Assembly: GCA_016462625.1 (NCBI GenBank)
Contig: JAEMSV010000010.1
Coordinates: 1 to 35,612, forward strand
From: Solirubrobacteraceae bacterium
GTDB taxonomy: Bacteria; Actinomycetota; Thermoleophilia; Solirubrobacterales; Solirubrobacteraceae
DNA length: 35,612 nucleotides
Reading direction: 5' to 3'
Positions 25,485 through 34,338 of this stretch are shown here, piece by piece (the first letter of the stretch is position 1; each line of letters begins with the position of its first letter). Under the pieces are notes generated by a model, which searched no databases, was not told the origin of the DNA, and saw nothing but the letters and a program-made list of their open reading frames with translations. A program made the translations under genes and the position numbers.

Positions 25485-26852
25485 ATGGTCCGCCACGTGT
25501 TCCGCCGCCCGATCGCCCTGCTCCTCGCATGCTGCGCCGCCCTCGCGCTGGGCGCCTGCGGGCGCGACGAGGACGAGCCCTCGCCGTTCATCGACCGCAC
25601 CGAGGTCCCCTCGCCCAACGTGGGTGAGCGCGAAGGCCCCGCGGCCGCTGTGATCCCGGCTGCGGCCACGAAGAACACCACCCGGCTCCCGGGTCCGGAC
25701 CCCGCCGCGATCGCCGCGGACAGCGCCCTGGCGGTGTTTCCCTCCGCGACACGGGAGACCCGCCCCGGTGCGGTCGCGATCGTCGACCAGCGCGACTGGC
25801 GCTCGGCGCTGGCGGCCAGCGCCCTCATGGGTGCGCCGTTGCGGGCCCCGACGCTGCTGACCCCGCCCGACGACCTGCCGGATGTCACCGCGAACGCGCT
25901 GAAGGCCCTCGGCCCGACGGGGTCCAAGGCGGCCCGTGGCGCGCAGGTCATCCGCGTCGGGACCACGCCGCGACCGGCCGGCCTGCGCTTCACCGACGTG
26001 ACGGCCACCGGCGGCTCCGCCACGGCCGCCGCCATCGACAGCTTCCTCACATCCACGCGCGGGACCGCCTCTCGCGAGGTCCTGGTCGTCAGCGGCGACG
26101 ATCCGGCGTACGCCATGCCGGCCGCCGCCTGGGCCGCGAAGTCGGGCGACCCCATCCTCTTCACGGGACGCGACAACGTGCCGCCCGCGACCCTCGCGGC
26201 ACTCCGCACGCGCCGGAACCCGAAGATCTACGTGCTCGGCCCGACATCGGTGATCAGCGAGCAGGTGCAGACGACGCTCGACAGCGTCGGCACGGTCGCG
26301 CGTATCCAGGATCCGGCCCACCCGGATCCGATCCATACGGCGATCGCCTTCGCGCGGTTCTCCGACGACGCCTTCGGCTGGGGGGTCGAGGACCCCGGCC
26401 ACGGCCTGGTGTTCGCACGCAGTGAGACCCCGCTGGTCGCGAGCGCCGCAGCAGCCGTATCGGCGGCGGGGACCTTCGGCCCACTGCTCCTGCTCGACGC
26501 CCCCGGGGCGCTCGCGGCGCCCATCCGCGAGTACCTGCTCGACATCCAGCCCGGGTACCAGGATGACCCGGTGCGCGGGGTCTACAATCACGGCTGGATC
26601 GCAGGTGACACCCAGGCGATCTCGCTTGTGGCGCAGGCGGAGATCGACGGCCTGCTCGAGATTGTTCCCGTGAAGACCGACGAGGCCACCAGCACGACGA
26701 CGACCACGACGCCGACGCCGACCACCACGACGTCGACGACGACGACGACGACGACACCCACGCAGACCACCACCACGCCCACGACGACGTCGACCAGCAC
26801 GACCTCGTCGCAGCTCTCCACCACGCCCCCCACCACAGCCACCCAGCCATGA
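25485..26852 (+). CDS. Lipoprotein with cell-wall-binding-repeat-2-like domain and Thr-rich tail
   Basis: 455 residues from ATG 25485 (GTG 25497, seven bases after a TATGGT box, is an alternative leaderless start). Signal peptide with lipobox LGAC (Cys25). Residues about 70-400 resemble CW_binding_2 (PF04122-type) repeats: NTTRLPGPDPAAIAADSALAVFPS, then AVAIVDQRDWRSALAASALMGAPLRAPTLLTP, KIYVLGPTSVISEQV and VEDPGHGLVFARSE. The last 65 residues are Thr/Pro/Ser-rich (TTTTTTPTPTTTT-type), a flexible and possibly glycosylated wall spacer. It is odd that the tail is C-terminal, away from the lipid anchor. First gene of an operon; its stop overlaps the next start (ATGA). Confidence 0.78.
   Translation: MVRHVFRRPIALLLACCAALALGACGRDEDEPSPFIDRTEVPSPNVGEREGPAAAVIPAAATKNTTRLPGPDPAAIAADSALAVFPSATRETRPGAVAIVDQRDWRSALAASALMGAPLRAPTLLTPPDDLPDVTANALKALGPTGSKAARGAQVIRVGTTPRPAGLRFTDVTATGGSATAAAIDSFLTSTRGTASREVLVVSGDDPAYAMPAAAWAAKSGDPILFTGRDNVPPATLAALRTRRNPKIYVLGPTSVISEQVQTTLDSVGTVARIQDPAHPDPIHTAIAFARFSDDAFGWGVEDPGHGLVFARSETPLVASAAAAVSAAGTFGPLLLLDAPGALAAPIREYLLDIQPGYQDDPVRGVYNHGWIAGDTQAISLVAQAEIDGLLEIVPVKTDEATSTTTTTTPTPTTTTSTTTTTTTPTQTTTTPTTTSTSTTSSQLSTTPPTTATQP
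26687..26845 (+). repeat. ACG/ACC low-complexity tract
   Basis: In-frame runs of Thr codons (ACG, ACC) with CCN/TCG interruptions encode the Thr-rich tail of the lipoprotein. Degenerate simple-sequence DNA prone to slippage; the number of Thr codons may vary between strains. Confidence 0.8.
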
Positions 26853-27136
26853 GCGAAGCCGAGACGCCCGACCGCCACCGCCCCGACCACCGTGTCACCG
26901 TCGATGACGTCCGTCAGCTGATGGGCGCGTCCACCCCCCACTTCGCGCTGCAGATCCGCAACCGGATCCAGCGCCTGATCGCCGGCCTGCCCGCCGGCGA
27001 TCCGGCGCGCGTCGAGGGCGAGCGCGAGATCGCGCGCCTCACCGAGCTGGGGCTCAGCGGAGAGATCCGCGGCCACCGGGGCGAAGAGGGCCTACCGCCT
27101 CTCGCCTCCGTCCAGGATCCCCGCGCCTCGGCATGA
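26849..27136 (+). CDS. Small protein of unknown function
   Basis: 95 residues, charged, no signal peptide. Two short helices are likely: VTVDDVRQLMGASTPHFALQIRNRIQRLIAGL and DPARVEGEREIARLTELGLSG. The sequence is Arg/Asp/Glu-rich and cytoplasmic. Coupled by ATGA overlaps both to the upstream lipoprotein and to the downstream methyltransferase, which argues that it is really expressed. I do not recognise the family. Confidence 0.7.
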   Translation: MSEAETPDRHRPDHRVTVDDVRQLMGASTPHFALQIRNRIQRLIAGLPAGDPARVEGEREIARLTELGLSGEIRGHRGEEGLPPLASVQDPRASA

Positions 27137-27936
27137 CCCCGGCCGCCGGTCCGCGCGCAGCACAGGCGCCGCAGACCGGCTCGGAACGGGTGCTCGCGCT
27201 CCTGCGCGACGACGTCGGGCTCGAACCCCACGAGGACCGCTGGCTCGAGGTCGCCGGGCTCGGTGACCCGGCTCCACCGTCCACCGTCTCCCAGCACCTC
27301 ATGCGCACGCGCGTGGTGCCAGCGATCTACGAGCGGTGGTGGCGCCCCGCCCTCGGCCAGATCGCAAAGGGGCCCCGCGGCCCGAGCATGGGCGGCGAGC
27401 GCCGGATGGCACGGCTGCTGCTCGGCGCCTCGGCGGGTGACCGCGTCCTCGACCTGGGCTGCGGCCCCGGTCCGTTCACGCGCGACCTCGCGCGCGCCGT
27501 GGGACCGGAGGGCCTCGCGGTCGGCCTCGACGCGTCGCCGACGATGCTCTCGCGCGCGACCGAGCGCCCGCCGCTTCCCGAGCAGCTCGTCTACGTGCGC
27601 GGCGATGCCCGCAAGCTGCCGTTTGCCGACGGCGCCTTCGACGGCGTCTGCTGCTTCGCCCTGCTGCACCTCGTCGACCGGCCATGGCGCGTCCTGGTCG
27701 AGGCCGCGCGGGTCATCCGGCCGGGCGGCCGGATCGCCCTGTTCGCCGGATGCTCGCCCGCCGGTGGGCTCCTCGGCGACGGCGGCAGGTTGCTCATGAA
27801 GCCCGTGGGCCTGCGCACGTTCGGCCGCAACGAGCTGACCGGCTGGCTCGACGACCACGGCTTCGCGGACATCGACCAGCGGATCGCGGGCGTGACCCAG
27901 TTCGTCGGCGCGACGCGCAGCGGCGATGGCGGCTGA
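27133..27936 (+). CDS. Class I SAM-dependent methyltransferase
   Basis: 267 residues. An N-terminal helical extension (1-95) precedes the Rossmann domain: motif I VLDLGCGPGPFTRDLA, motif II VGLDASPTML, post-I GDARKLPFADGAFDGVCCFALLHLV (Asp-Ala-Arg and the F-D-x-V loop) and motif III RVIRPGGRIALFAG. This is the UbiE/Methyltransf_11 pattern; substrates include lipids, quinones and small molecules. The ending ELTGWLDDHGFADIDQRIAGVTQFVGA is also usual. The substrate is unknown. ATGA overlap with the upstream gene, 11-base overlap with xseA. Confidence 0.85.
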   Translation: MTPAAGPRAAQAPQTGSERVLALLRDDVGLEPHEDRWLEVAGLGDPAPPSTVSQHLMRTRVVPAIYERWWRPALGQIAKGPRGPSMGGERRMARLLLGASAGDRVLDLGCGPGPFTRDLARAVGPEGLAVGLDASPTMLSRATERPPLPEQLVYVRGDARKLPFADGAFDGVCCFALLHLVDRPWRVLVEAARVIRPGGRIALFAGCSPAGGLLGDGGRLLMKPVGLRTFGRNELTGWLDDHGFADIDQRIAGVTQFVGATRSGDGG

Positions 27937-29168
27937 GCGCCCCGCCGCGCGGCCGGACGCCATCCCCGGCTCGCGCCTGCCCGGGCCCTACCCCGTCGGC
28001 CGGTACGCCGCCGGCCTGCGGGACAAGCTGAGAACCCTCGCGCGCGTGCAGATCGCGGGCGAGGTGTTCAACCTGCGCCACAGCAAGGCCCGCGCCTACT
28101 TCGAGCTGCGCGACGCCACGGGCGCCATGGCGTGCTCGATGTGGCAGTCCGACCTCGAGGCGCTGAACCTGCCGCGCGGCGCGTTCGCCGACGGCGCCGA
28201 GGTGGTCGTGGGTGGCGGCGCCGACTACTACCCCGGCAGCGCGACCAGCTCGCCGTCGTTCAGCTTCGCGGTCAGCGAGCTGCGGATCGCCGGCGCTGCC
28301 CCGCACGATCGGGGTCGTCACCGGCGAGGGCGGCAAGGCGCGCGACGACGTCCTCGCCGGGCTGCACCGCCGCGGATGGGCCGGCCGGCTGGTCTGGGCC
28401 TTCGTGCCCGTGCAGGACCGCCACGCCGCCCCCGCGATCCGGCGGGCGCTGGTGGATCTCGCCGCGACCGACGACGTCGACGTGATCATCGTCGCGCGCG
28501 GCGGCGGCTCCGTCGCCGACCTCCTGGCGTTCAGCGACGAGACGCTGTGCCGGACGGTCGCGATGCTCCGGGTCCCGGTGATCGCGTCGGTCGGCCATCA
28601 CACCGACCGCACGCTGATCGACGACGTCGCTGCGTGCGCGTGCTCGACTCCGACGCACGCCGCTGAGCAGGCCGTCCCGGTCCACGTCGGCGAGGCCCGC
28701 GCCCGAATCGGCCGCCAGACTCAGCGGCTGCACCTGCACGGCCGCCGCGCGGTGGTCGACCGCGCGCGGGAGCTGACCCGGCTGTCCCGCGCGCCCGCGG
28801 AGCACGTGGCCCGCCACCGTGCGCTGCTGCACCAGCGCCTGCGTGAGCTGCGCGCGGCGAGCCGCCGGCGCCTCTCCGCGGAGTACCGCGCGCTCGGCGC
28901 CGCCGCCGCGACGATCGAGCGCCGTGGGCAGACTGCCGCGAGCGCGGACCGCAGCCGTCGCGAACGGGAGCTGGGGTCCCTGGCCGCGGCGCTCGCGGCC
29001 CACGACCCCGAGCGGACCCTCGCCCGCGGATTCGCCCTCGTGGAACGCCCCGGCGGGGAGCTCGTGACGACCGCCGAAGAGGCACGTGCGGCCGCCCGCG
29101 TGACGCTGCGCTTCGCCGACGGCGCCGCGTCCGCCGACGTCGACCGCGATCCACCCGCGCTGCCATGA
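27926..29168 (+). pseudogene. xseA: Exodeoxyribonuclease VII large subunit, frame disrupted near 28290
   Basis: XseA with XseB degrades single-stranded DNA. The N-terminal OB domain is in one frame (27926 to about 28295: RVQIAGEVFNLRHSKARAYFELRD...YYPGSATSSPSFSF...LRIAG), and the catalytic domain is in another (from about 28296: LPRTIGVVTGEGGKARDDVLAGL, then DVIIVARGGGSVADLLAFSDETL and VIASVGHHTDRTLIDDVAA), ending at 29168. The roughly 30-residue linker expected in family members between LRxAG and LPRTIGVVT is missing. A deletion of about 90-95 bases, not a multiple of three, between GCCGGCG copies would explain both. As written, no full-length XseA can be made. xseB directly follows. Confidence 0.85.
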
Positions 29169-29425
29169 TGGGTCCCGTGGACGAGCCCGTCGCCCAGCAG
29201 GAGCGCACCTACGAGACCGCGACCGCCCGGCTCGCCGCGATCATCGAGCGGCTCGACTCCGGCCAGGCCGGGCTGCGGGAGACCCTCGATCTCTGCCGCG
29301 AGGGCCGCGAGCTCGTCGAGTACTGCGCGGGCGAGCTCGACGCCGTCGGCCACGGGCTGCAGGAGCTGCGCCTCGACGACCTCGTCGCCCGGCTCGAAGC
29401 CGGAGAGGCCGCCACCCGACCATGA
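29165..29425 (+). CDS. xseB: Exodeoxyribonuclease VII small subunit
   Basis: 86 residues, the usual small all-helical XseB: TYETATARLAAIIERLDSGQAGLRETLDLCREGRELVEYCAGEL is the signature of the family, where several copies decorate one XseA. ATG 29165 overlaps the xseA stop (ATGA); ATG 29168 or GTG 29177 are possible later starts. It appears intact although xseA upstream is disrupted, and overlaps the next gene by four bases. Orphaned from its partner, it would have no known activity. Confidence 0.92.
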   Translation: MMGPVDEPVAQQERTYETATARLAAIIERLDSGQAGLRETLDLCREGRELVEYCAGELDAVGHGLQELRLDDLVARLEAGEAATRP

Positions 29426-30474
29426 GCACCTGGGAGCAGGTCGCCGACCTCCCGCTCGCCATCGACGCGGTGGAGCTCGAGCCCCGCTCGGAGGACGTCT
29501 CCAGCGACTTCACCCGCAAGTCGACGATCATCCACCTGCGCGGTGAGGGCGACGAGGGTCTCGGCGAGGACGTCGTCTACCAGGCCGAGGAGCACGAGGC
29601 CGCATGGGCCGCGGGCCCGCCGGACCTCGCGGGCGAGTGGACGATCGCGAGCTTCTCCGCCCACGTCGCCGCGCTCGACCTGTGGAACGGCGCGACGCCG
29701 GCCGCCGAAGCCAGCCGGAACTACCGCCAGTGGGCGTACGAGTCCGCCGCACTCGATCTCGCGCTGCGCCAGGCCGGCACGTCGCTGCACGCGCACCTCG
29801 GGATCGAGCCGAAGCCGATCACGTACGTGGTATCGCTGCGGCTGGGTGACCCGTCGACGATCGATCCGGTGCTGAGCCGCCTGGAGCACTACCCCGAGCT
29901 GCGCTTCAAGCTCGATGCCACGAACGACTGGGACGAGGAGCTGTTCACCGCGCTGGCCGAGACGGGCGCCGTCGACAGCGTCGACCTCAAGGGCCAGTAC
30001 AGCGGCACGATCGTCGACAACCCCGCGTCCCCGGAGCTCTACCAGCGCGTCGTCGACTCCTTCCCGGACGCCTGGATCGAGGATCCGAAGCTCACCGACG
30101 AGACGAACCCGATCCTCGAGCCGCACCGCGACCGCATCACCTGGGACGCGATCATCCACAGCATCGCCGACATCGAGGCGCTGCCTTTCCCGCCGAAGAC
30201 CGTGAACGTCAAGCCGTCGCGCTTCGGCACGATCGAGGAGCTGTTCAACACGTACGACTGGCTCGCCGAGCACGGGATCGGCGCGTACGGCGGCGGGCAG
30301 TTCGAGCTCGGCGTCGGGCGCGGGCAGATCCAGCTGCTGGCGGCGCTGTTCCACCCCGACGAGCCGAACGACACGTCGCCCACGGGCTTTCACTCGCCGA
30401 ACCCCCCGCCGGGGCTCGAGCCGAGCCCGATGCCGCCCCACGCGGCGCCGCTCGGCTTCCGCCGCGACGTCTAG
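29422..30474 (+). CDS. Enolase-superfamily protein (mandelate racemase/MLE-like)
   Basis: 350 residues with the enolase-superfamily layout: an N-terminal capping region (1-130) and a barrel. Candidate active-site residues fall on successive strands: Lys163 and Asp165 (RFKLDATNDW), Asp188 with Lys190 (SVDLKGQY), Glu220 (WIEDP), Asp242 (ITWDAIIHS) and Lys264 (VNVKPSRFG), consistent with a metal site of Asp-Glu-Asp flanked by two lysines. GIGAYGGGQFELGVGRGQIQLL is the last strand. It would abstract a proton next to a carboxylate, but the substrate is unknown. The C-terminus is Pro-rich. Overlaps xseB (ATGA) and shares a CTAG stop overlap with the convergent TetR gene. Confidence 0.8.
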   Translation: MSTWEQVADLPLAIDAVELEPRSEDVSSDFTRKSTIIHLRGEGDEGLGEDVVYQAEEHEAAWAAGPPDLAGEWTIASFSAHVAALDLWNGATPAAEASRNYRQWAYESAALDLALRQAGTSLHAHLGIEPKPITYVVSLRLGDPSTIDPVLSRLEHYPELRFKLDATNDWDEELFTALAETGAVDSVDLKGQYSGTIVDNPASPELYQRVVDSFPDAWIEDPKLTDETNPILEPHRDRITWDAIIHSIADIEALPFPPKTVNVKPSRFGTIEELFNTYDWLAEHGIGAYGGGQFELGVGRGQIQLLAALFHPDEPNDTSPTGFHSPNPPPGLEPSPMPPHAAPLGFRRDV

Positions 30475-31034
30475 CTCGGAGTCGCGGCCATGCCGCGGAG
30501 CGCCAGCTCGGCCAGGCGATGGCCCGCGTCGCGGCCGATGCCCTTGAGGTCGCGCAGCGCGCAGAAGACGATCCGCAGGTCCTCGTGCGAAGCATCGGCG
30601 CGCAGCGCCCCCGACGCGTGCGCGCGCTCGACGAGCGCCGCGAGCGCGTCGGTCGCACCCTGACGTGCGGCGCGAACCTCGTCGGAGACCGACGCGGCGG
30701 CGTCCCACGCCGACTGCGAGAGCGCGTCGTCGAGGCAGTCGTCGACGGTCTCGTGCGTGGCCGCCACCAGCGCCTCCCACGGATCGGCTCCGTCGAGTGC
30801 GCCGGTGAACCGCACCCGCAGATCCTCCGCGCGCGAGATGACCAGCGCCGCGATGAGGTCGTCCTTCGTGCCGACCTGCCGGTAGATGCTCCCGACCCCC
30901 ACACCGATCGCGCCGGCGAGCACCGGCATCGCGACGTCGACGCCCTCACGGGCGAACAGGTCGTCGGCGACCTCGAGGGTCCGTGTGCGCTTTTCGTCGG
31001 CGGTCAGCTCGGACCATGGTGCCGGAATGGGCAT
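30471..31034 (-). CDS. TetR-family transcriptional regulator
   Basis: 187 residues. N-terminal helix-turn-helix (about 10-65): TRTLEVADDLFAREGVDVAMPVLAGAIGVGVGSIYRQVGTKDDLIAALV, a standard TetR DNA-binding domain. The ligand domain (70-187) ends in HEDLRIVFCALRDLKGIGRDAGHRLAEL. It may control its own gene and the adjacent ilvD, because the two starts are only 17 bp apart and a palindrome lies over its start codon. The signal is unknown. Confidence 0.9.
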   Translation of the reverse strand: MPIPAPWSELTADEKRTRTLEVADDLFAREGVDVAMPVLAGAIGVGVGSIYRQVGTKDDLIAALVISRAEDLRVRFTGALDGADPWEALVAATHETVDDCLDDALSQSAWDAAASVSDEVRAARQGATDALAALVERAHASGALRADASHEDLRIVFCALRDLKGIGRDAGHRLAELALRGMAATPS

Positions 31035-31038
31035 TCCG
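31023..31038. promoter_or_regulatory. Palindrome over the tetR start codon
   Basis: CGGAATG-GG-CATTCCG, perfect 7-bp arms, covering the first codons of tetR and touching the ilvD -10 region. Size and position suit an autoregulatory TetR operator. Confidence 0.45.
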
Positions 31039-31039
31039 C

Positions 31040-31046
31040 TAGCCTA
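31040..31046. promoter_or_regulatory. Overlapping divergent -10 boxes of ilvD and tetR
   Basis: The plus strand reads TAGCCT (31040-31045), six bases before the ilvD ATG; the minus strand reads TAGGCT (31046-31041), six bases before the tetR ATG. The same seven base pairs serve two opposed promoters, so polymerases must exclude one another. Confidence 0.5.
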
Positions 31047-31051
31047 CCCGC

Positions 31052-32950
31052 ATGCCGCCGCTCAGGTCCCGCACTGTCACGCACGGCCGCAACATGGCCG
31101 GCGCCCGCGCGCTGTTTCGCGCCGCGGGCGTAGAGAAGGGCGATCTCGGCAAGAAGCCGATCGTCGCCGTCGCGAACTCGTACACCCAGTTCGTCCCCGG
31201 CCACACCCACCTCAAGCCGGTGGGCGAGATCGTCTCCGACGCCGTGAAGGCTGCGGGCGGCATCCCGCGCGAGTTCAACACGATCGCCGTCGATGACGGC
31301 ATCGCGATGGGGCACGGCGGCATGCTCTATTCGCTCCCGTCGCGCGACCTGATCGCCGACAGCGTCGAGTACATGGTCAACGCGCACTGCGCCGACGCGC
31401 TGATCTGCATCTCCAACTGCGACAAGATCACCCCGGGAATGCTGAACGCCGCGCTGCGGCTGAACATCCCGACGGTGTTCGTCTCCGGCGGCCCGATGGA
31501 GGGCGGCGAGGCGGTCCTCGTCGACGGCACCGTCCGCAAGCGGCTGAACCTCGTCACCGCGATCGCCGAGGCGGTCAGCGACGACGTGTCCGACGAGGAC
31601 ATCGCGATCATCGAGGAGAACGCCTGCCCGACCTGCGGCTCGTGCTCGGGCATGTTCACGGCGAACTCGATGAACTGCCTGACCGAGGCGCTCGGCCTCG
31701 CGCTCCCGGGCAACGGCTCGGTGCTCGCCACCCACACGGCGCGCAAGGCGCTGTACGAGGACGCCGGCCACGCGGTCGTCGAGATCTGCAACCGGTACTA
31801 CGGCGACGACGACGAGACCGTCCTGCCCCGCTCGATCGCGACGCGTGATGCGTTCGAGAACGCGATGACGCTCGACATCGCGATGGGCGGCTCGACGAAC
31901 ACCGTGCTGCATCTCCTCGCCGCCGCGCAGGAGGCCGAGCTCGAGTTCACGATGAAGGACATCGACGAGCTCTCGCGCCGCGTGCCGTGCCTGAGCAAGG
32001 TCGCGCCGAACGGCGTGTACCTCATGGAGGACGTGCACCGCGCCGGCGGGATCCCCGCGATCCTGGGCGAGCTCTACCGCGGCGGGCTGCTGCACGAAGA
32101 CGTCCACACGGTCCACGCGCCGACGTTGCAGCGGTGGCTCGAGGAGTGGGACATCCGCGGCCCGAAGCCCAGCGAGCGCGCCCTCGACCTGTTCCACGCC
32201 GCCCCGGGCTGCAAGCGCTCCGCCGAGGCCTTCTCGCAGTCCGAGCGCTGGGAGACGCTGGACACCGACGCGGCCGACGGCTGCATCCACGACATCGAGC
32301 ACGCCTACTCCGTCGACGGCGGCCTGGCCATCCTCTACGGCAACCTCGCCGAGCGCGGCTGCGTCGTGAAGACCGCCGGCGTCGACGAGTCGATCCTCAC
32401 CTTCACCGGGCCGGCCGTCGTGGTCGAGTCCCAGGAGGACGCGATCGACGTGATCCTCACCGGGCGCGTGCAGGAGGGCGACGTGCTCGTCATCCGCTAC
32501 GAGGGGCCGCGCGGCGGGCCGGGCATGCAGGAGATGCTCTACCCGACGTCCTACCTGAAGGGCCGCGGCCTCGGCAAGGCGTGCGCGCTCATCACCGACG
32601 GGCGCTTCTCGGGCGGTACGTCGGGGCTCTCGATCGGCCACGTCTCGCCCGAGGCGGCCTCCGGCGGGGCGATCGCCCTGGTGGAGAACGGCGATCCGAT
32701 CGTCATCGACATCCCCAACCGAGGCATCACGCTCGACGTCCCCGACGAGGAGCTCGCCGAGCGGCGGGCGCGCCTGGAGGCCTCCGGCGGCTACCTGCCG
32801 GTCGACCGCGACCGGGTCGTCTCCCCCGCGCTCCGCGCCTACGCGGCGATGGCGACCTCCGCCGACACGGGCGCGATGCGCGACGTCGACGCCGTCGAGC
32901 GCGCGGTGGCCGCGGCGGCGGACGCGGCGAAGACGACGCTGCCCGCCTAG
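31052..32950 (+). CDS. ilvD: Dihydroxy-acid dehydratase
   Basis: Fe-S dehydratase converting 2,3-dihydroxy-isovalerate and 2,3-dihydroxy-3-methylvalerate to the 2-keto acids of valine, isoleucine and leucine synthesis. 632 residues, the long E. coli-type. Cys123 in [10 protein letters not shown] and the [13 protein letters not shown] block (Cys192, Cys195, Cys198) are the cluster-binding region; [17 protein letters not shown] and [11 protein letters not shown] are family landmarks, as is [22 protein letters not shown] near the C-terminus. ATG 31052 directly follows the -10, so translation is leaderless. Other ilv genes are not nearby. The GH-like gene ends three bases after its stop on the other strand. 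Confidence 0.97.
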   Translation: MPPLRSRTVTHGRNMAGARALFRAAGVEKGDLGKKPIVAVANSYTQFVPGHTHLKPVGEIVSDAVKAAGGIPREFNTIAVDDGIAMGHGGMLYSLPSRDLIADSVEYMVNAHCADALICISNCDKITPGMLNAALRLNIPTVFVSGGPMEGGEAVLVDGTVRKRLNLVTAIAEAVSDDVSDEDIAIIEENACPTCGSCSGMFTANSMNCLTEALGLALPGNGSVLATHTARKALYEDAGHAVVEICNRYYGDDDETVLPRSIATRDAFENAMTLDIAMGGSTNTVLHLLAAAQEAELEFTMKDIDELSRRVPCLSKVAPNGVYLMEDVHRAGGIPAILGELYRGGLLHEDVHTVHAPTLQRWLEEWDIRGPKPSERALDLFHAAPGCKRSAEAFSQSERWETLDTDAADGCIHDIEHAYSVDGGLAILYGNLAERGCVVKTAGVDESILTFTGPAVVVESQEDAIDVILTGRVQEGDVLVIRYEGPRGGPGMQEMLYPTSYLKGRGLGKACALITDGRFSGGTSGLSIGHVSPEAASGGAIALVENGDPIVIDIPNRGITLDVPDEELAERRARLEASGGYLPVDRDRVVSPALRAYAAMATSADTGAMRDVDAVERAVAAAADAAKTTLPA

Positions 32951-32953
32951 CGG

Positions 32954-34330
32954 CTACTCGCTGACGTCGAGTGGCAGCGACGTCGGCACGAACGGCCGCA
33001 GGGCCGGCTGCGTCCGCGGCACGACGGTCAGCCGCGGCGAGATCTGCACCAGGACGGGCGCGCCGCCGACCGGCACCTCGATGTGGTCAGTGTCGCTCCA
33101 GATCTCGAGCGGGTCGTCCATCCCGGTGGGGCGCCGCAGGCGCACCGTGCCGAAGCGGCGCGGCAGGTCGACACCGATCACCTCGTCGGGCACAGGAATC
33201 TCCTGCCGCAGCGACGGATCCCAGAGCGGGACGGCGCGCCAGAGCGCGAGCACGTAGTTCCCGCGCGATTTGGCGAGCACGAGCGAACGCAGGCTGTCGT
33301 CGCCGCCGCTGAGCTTCACCGGGAGCTTCGCGGCGGTCGGCGAGCGCCGTGCGTCGCGCACGATGCGCAGCATCGACCGGATCGCGGACGCAGCGGGCTT
33401 CGGCTGGTAGTCGAGGGTGAACAGGCCGAAGTGCGCCTCGGCGCTGATGTTCAGCGGGTCCTTGAAGGCGTCGAACAGCTCGTAGAGATAGGTGCGCGCG
33501 AGGCCCACCCGCGCGTGCTCGAGCAGCATCCGCGTCAGGTAGGCGGCGGTGACGTTGTCGGGGGTCGGCGGCATCCGCCCTGGCTGGCCGAACGCGCTGT
33601 GGTAGCCCGTCTCGGTCATCATGAGCGGCTTGCGCGCGCCGACGGTCCGGGCGCCGCGCACCGACTCGCCGAGGTCCAGCAGGCCCGGCGCCTCGGCCTC
33701 TTCGGGCTGACGCCCGCCCGTGTACGCGTGGAGGTTCGCGACGTCCATCGCGTCGGACAGGTCGCCGACGACCGCGCCGTTCTCCAGGCGCCCGAAGCTC
33801 GGTCCGACCACGCGGACCCCGCGGAGCTCCAGGACGGGGTCGTCATGGGTGTCGGCGTACAGGCTGCGCTGAAGCGCGGGCAGCGTCTGCGCCCAGTCGT
33901 CGCCCCCGTTGATGTCCCACTCGTTCGGCCCTTCGACCGCGGTGACCCATGGGAGCTGGCGGACGAGCCGCAGGCGCTCGCGCTGCGTATCGCCGTCCAC
34001 GTCGGCACCGCCGGTGATCAGGTTCAGCCGGATGCCGGCCTTGCCCAGCGCCGCGAACCTCCGGCGCTGGTCGGCGCGATACCACGCGCCGCGAGGCGGC
34101 GCGGGTGCGCTGATCCCGTCGCGGACATGCCGCACGCCGAGCCACTGCAGGGCCTGGATCGTCCGGTCGAGATCCTTGTACGCCGTGTCGTGATGCATCA
34201 CGTGCGTGTTGACGCCGACCGTGTCGGCGAAGCGGTCAGCCGGGCGCACCAGCGGGGCCGCAGACGCGCTCCCCACCGTCAGCCCTGCCGCGATCCATGC
34301 GGCAACCAGGACGCATCCACCCCGTCGCAT
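32954..34330 (-). CDS. Secreted glycoside-hydrolase-like protein (clan GH-A barrel)
   Basis: 458 residues from ATG 34330, chosen because it begins a signal peptide (MRRGGCVLVAAWIAAGLTVGSASAA) and a CATACT box lies eight bases upstream; ATG 34348 adds six residues across that box. The barrel resembles GH5/GH39-like enzymes: VGVNTHV, LGVRHVRDG, the acid/base Glu137 in VEGPNEWD, NLHAYTGG, and a nucleophile candidate Glu240 in MMTETGYHS. A beta-sandwich-like C-terminal region (about 350-458) follows. Likely a secreted sugar hydrolase or carbohydrate-binding protein; the sugar cannot be named. Convergent with ilvD. Confidence 0.8.
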   Translation of the reverse strand: MRRGGCVLVAAWIAAGLTVGSASAAPLVRPADRFADTVGVNTHVMHHDTAYKDLDRTIQALQWLGVRHVRDGISAPAPPRGAWYRADQRRRFAALGKAGIRLNLITGGADVDGDTQRERLRLVRQLPWVTAVEGPNEWDINGGDDWAQTLPALQRSLYADTHDDPVLELRGVRVVGPSFGRLENGAVVGDLSDAMDVANLHAYTGGRQPEEAEAPGLLDLGESVRGARTVGARKPLMMTETGYHSAFGQPGRMPPTPDNVTAAYLTRMLLEHARVGLARTYLYELFDAFKDPLNISAEAHFGLFTLDYQPKPAASAIRSMLRIVRDARRSPTAAKLPVKLSGGDDSLRSLVLAKSRGNYVLALWRAVPLWDPSLRQEIPVPDEVIGVDLPRRFGTVRLRRPTGMDDPLEIWSDTDHIEVPVGGAPVLVQISPRLTVVPRTQPALRPFVPTSLPLDVSE

Positions 34331-34338
34331 CACGCCGG

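Noticed and set aside
26687..26845. CRISPR-like or minisatellite array
   Set aside because: No constant repeat with unique spacers; it is an in-frame Thr codon tract.
29209..32641. Large minus-strand frames antisense to the enolase-like gene and ilvD (29209-30780, 31004-32641)
   Set aside because: Shadow frames rich in Arg/Val/Asp without domains; both opposite-strand genes are unambiguous.
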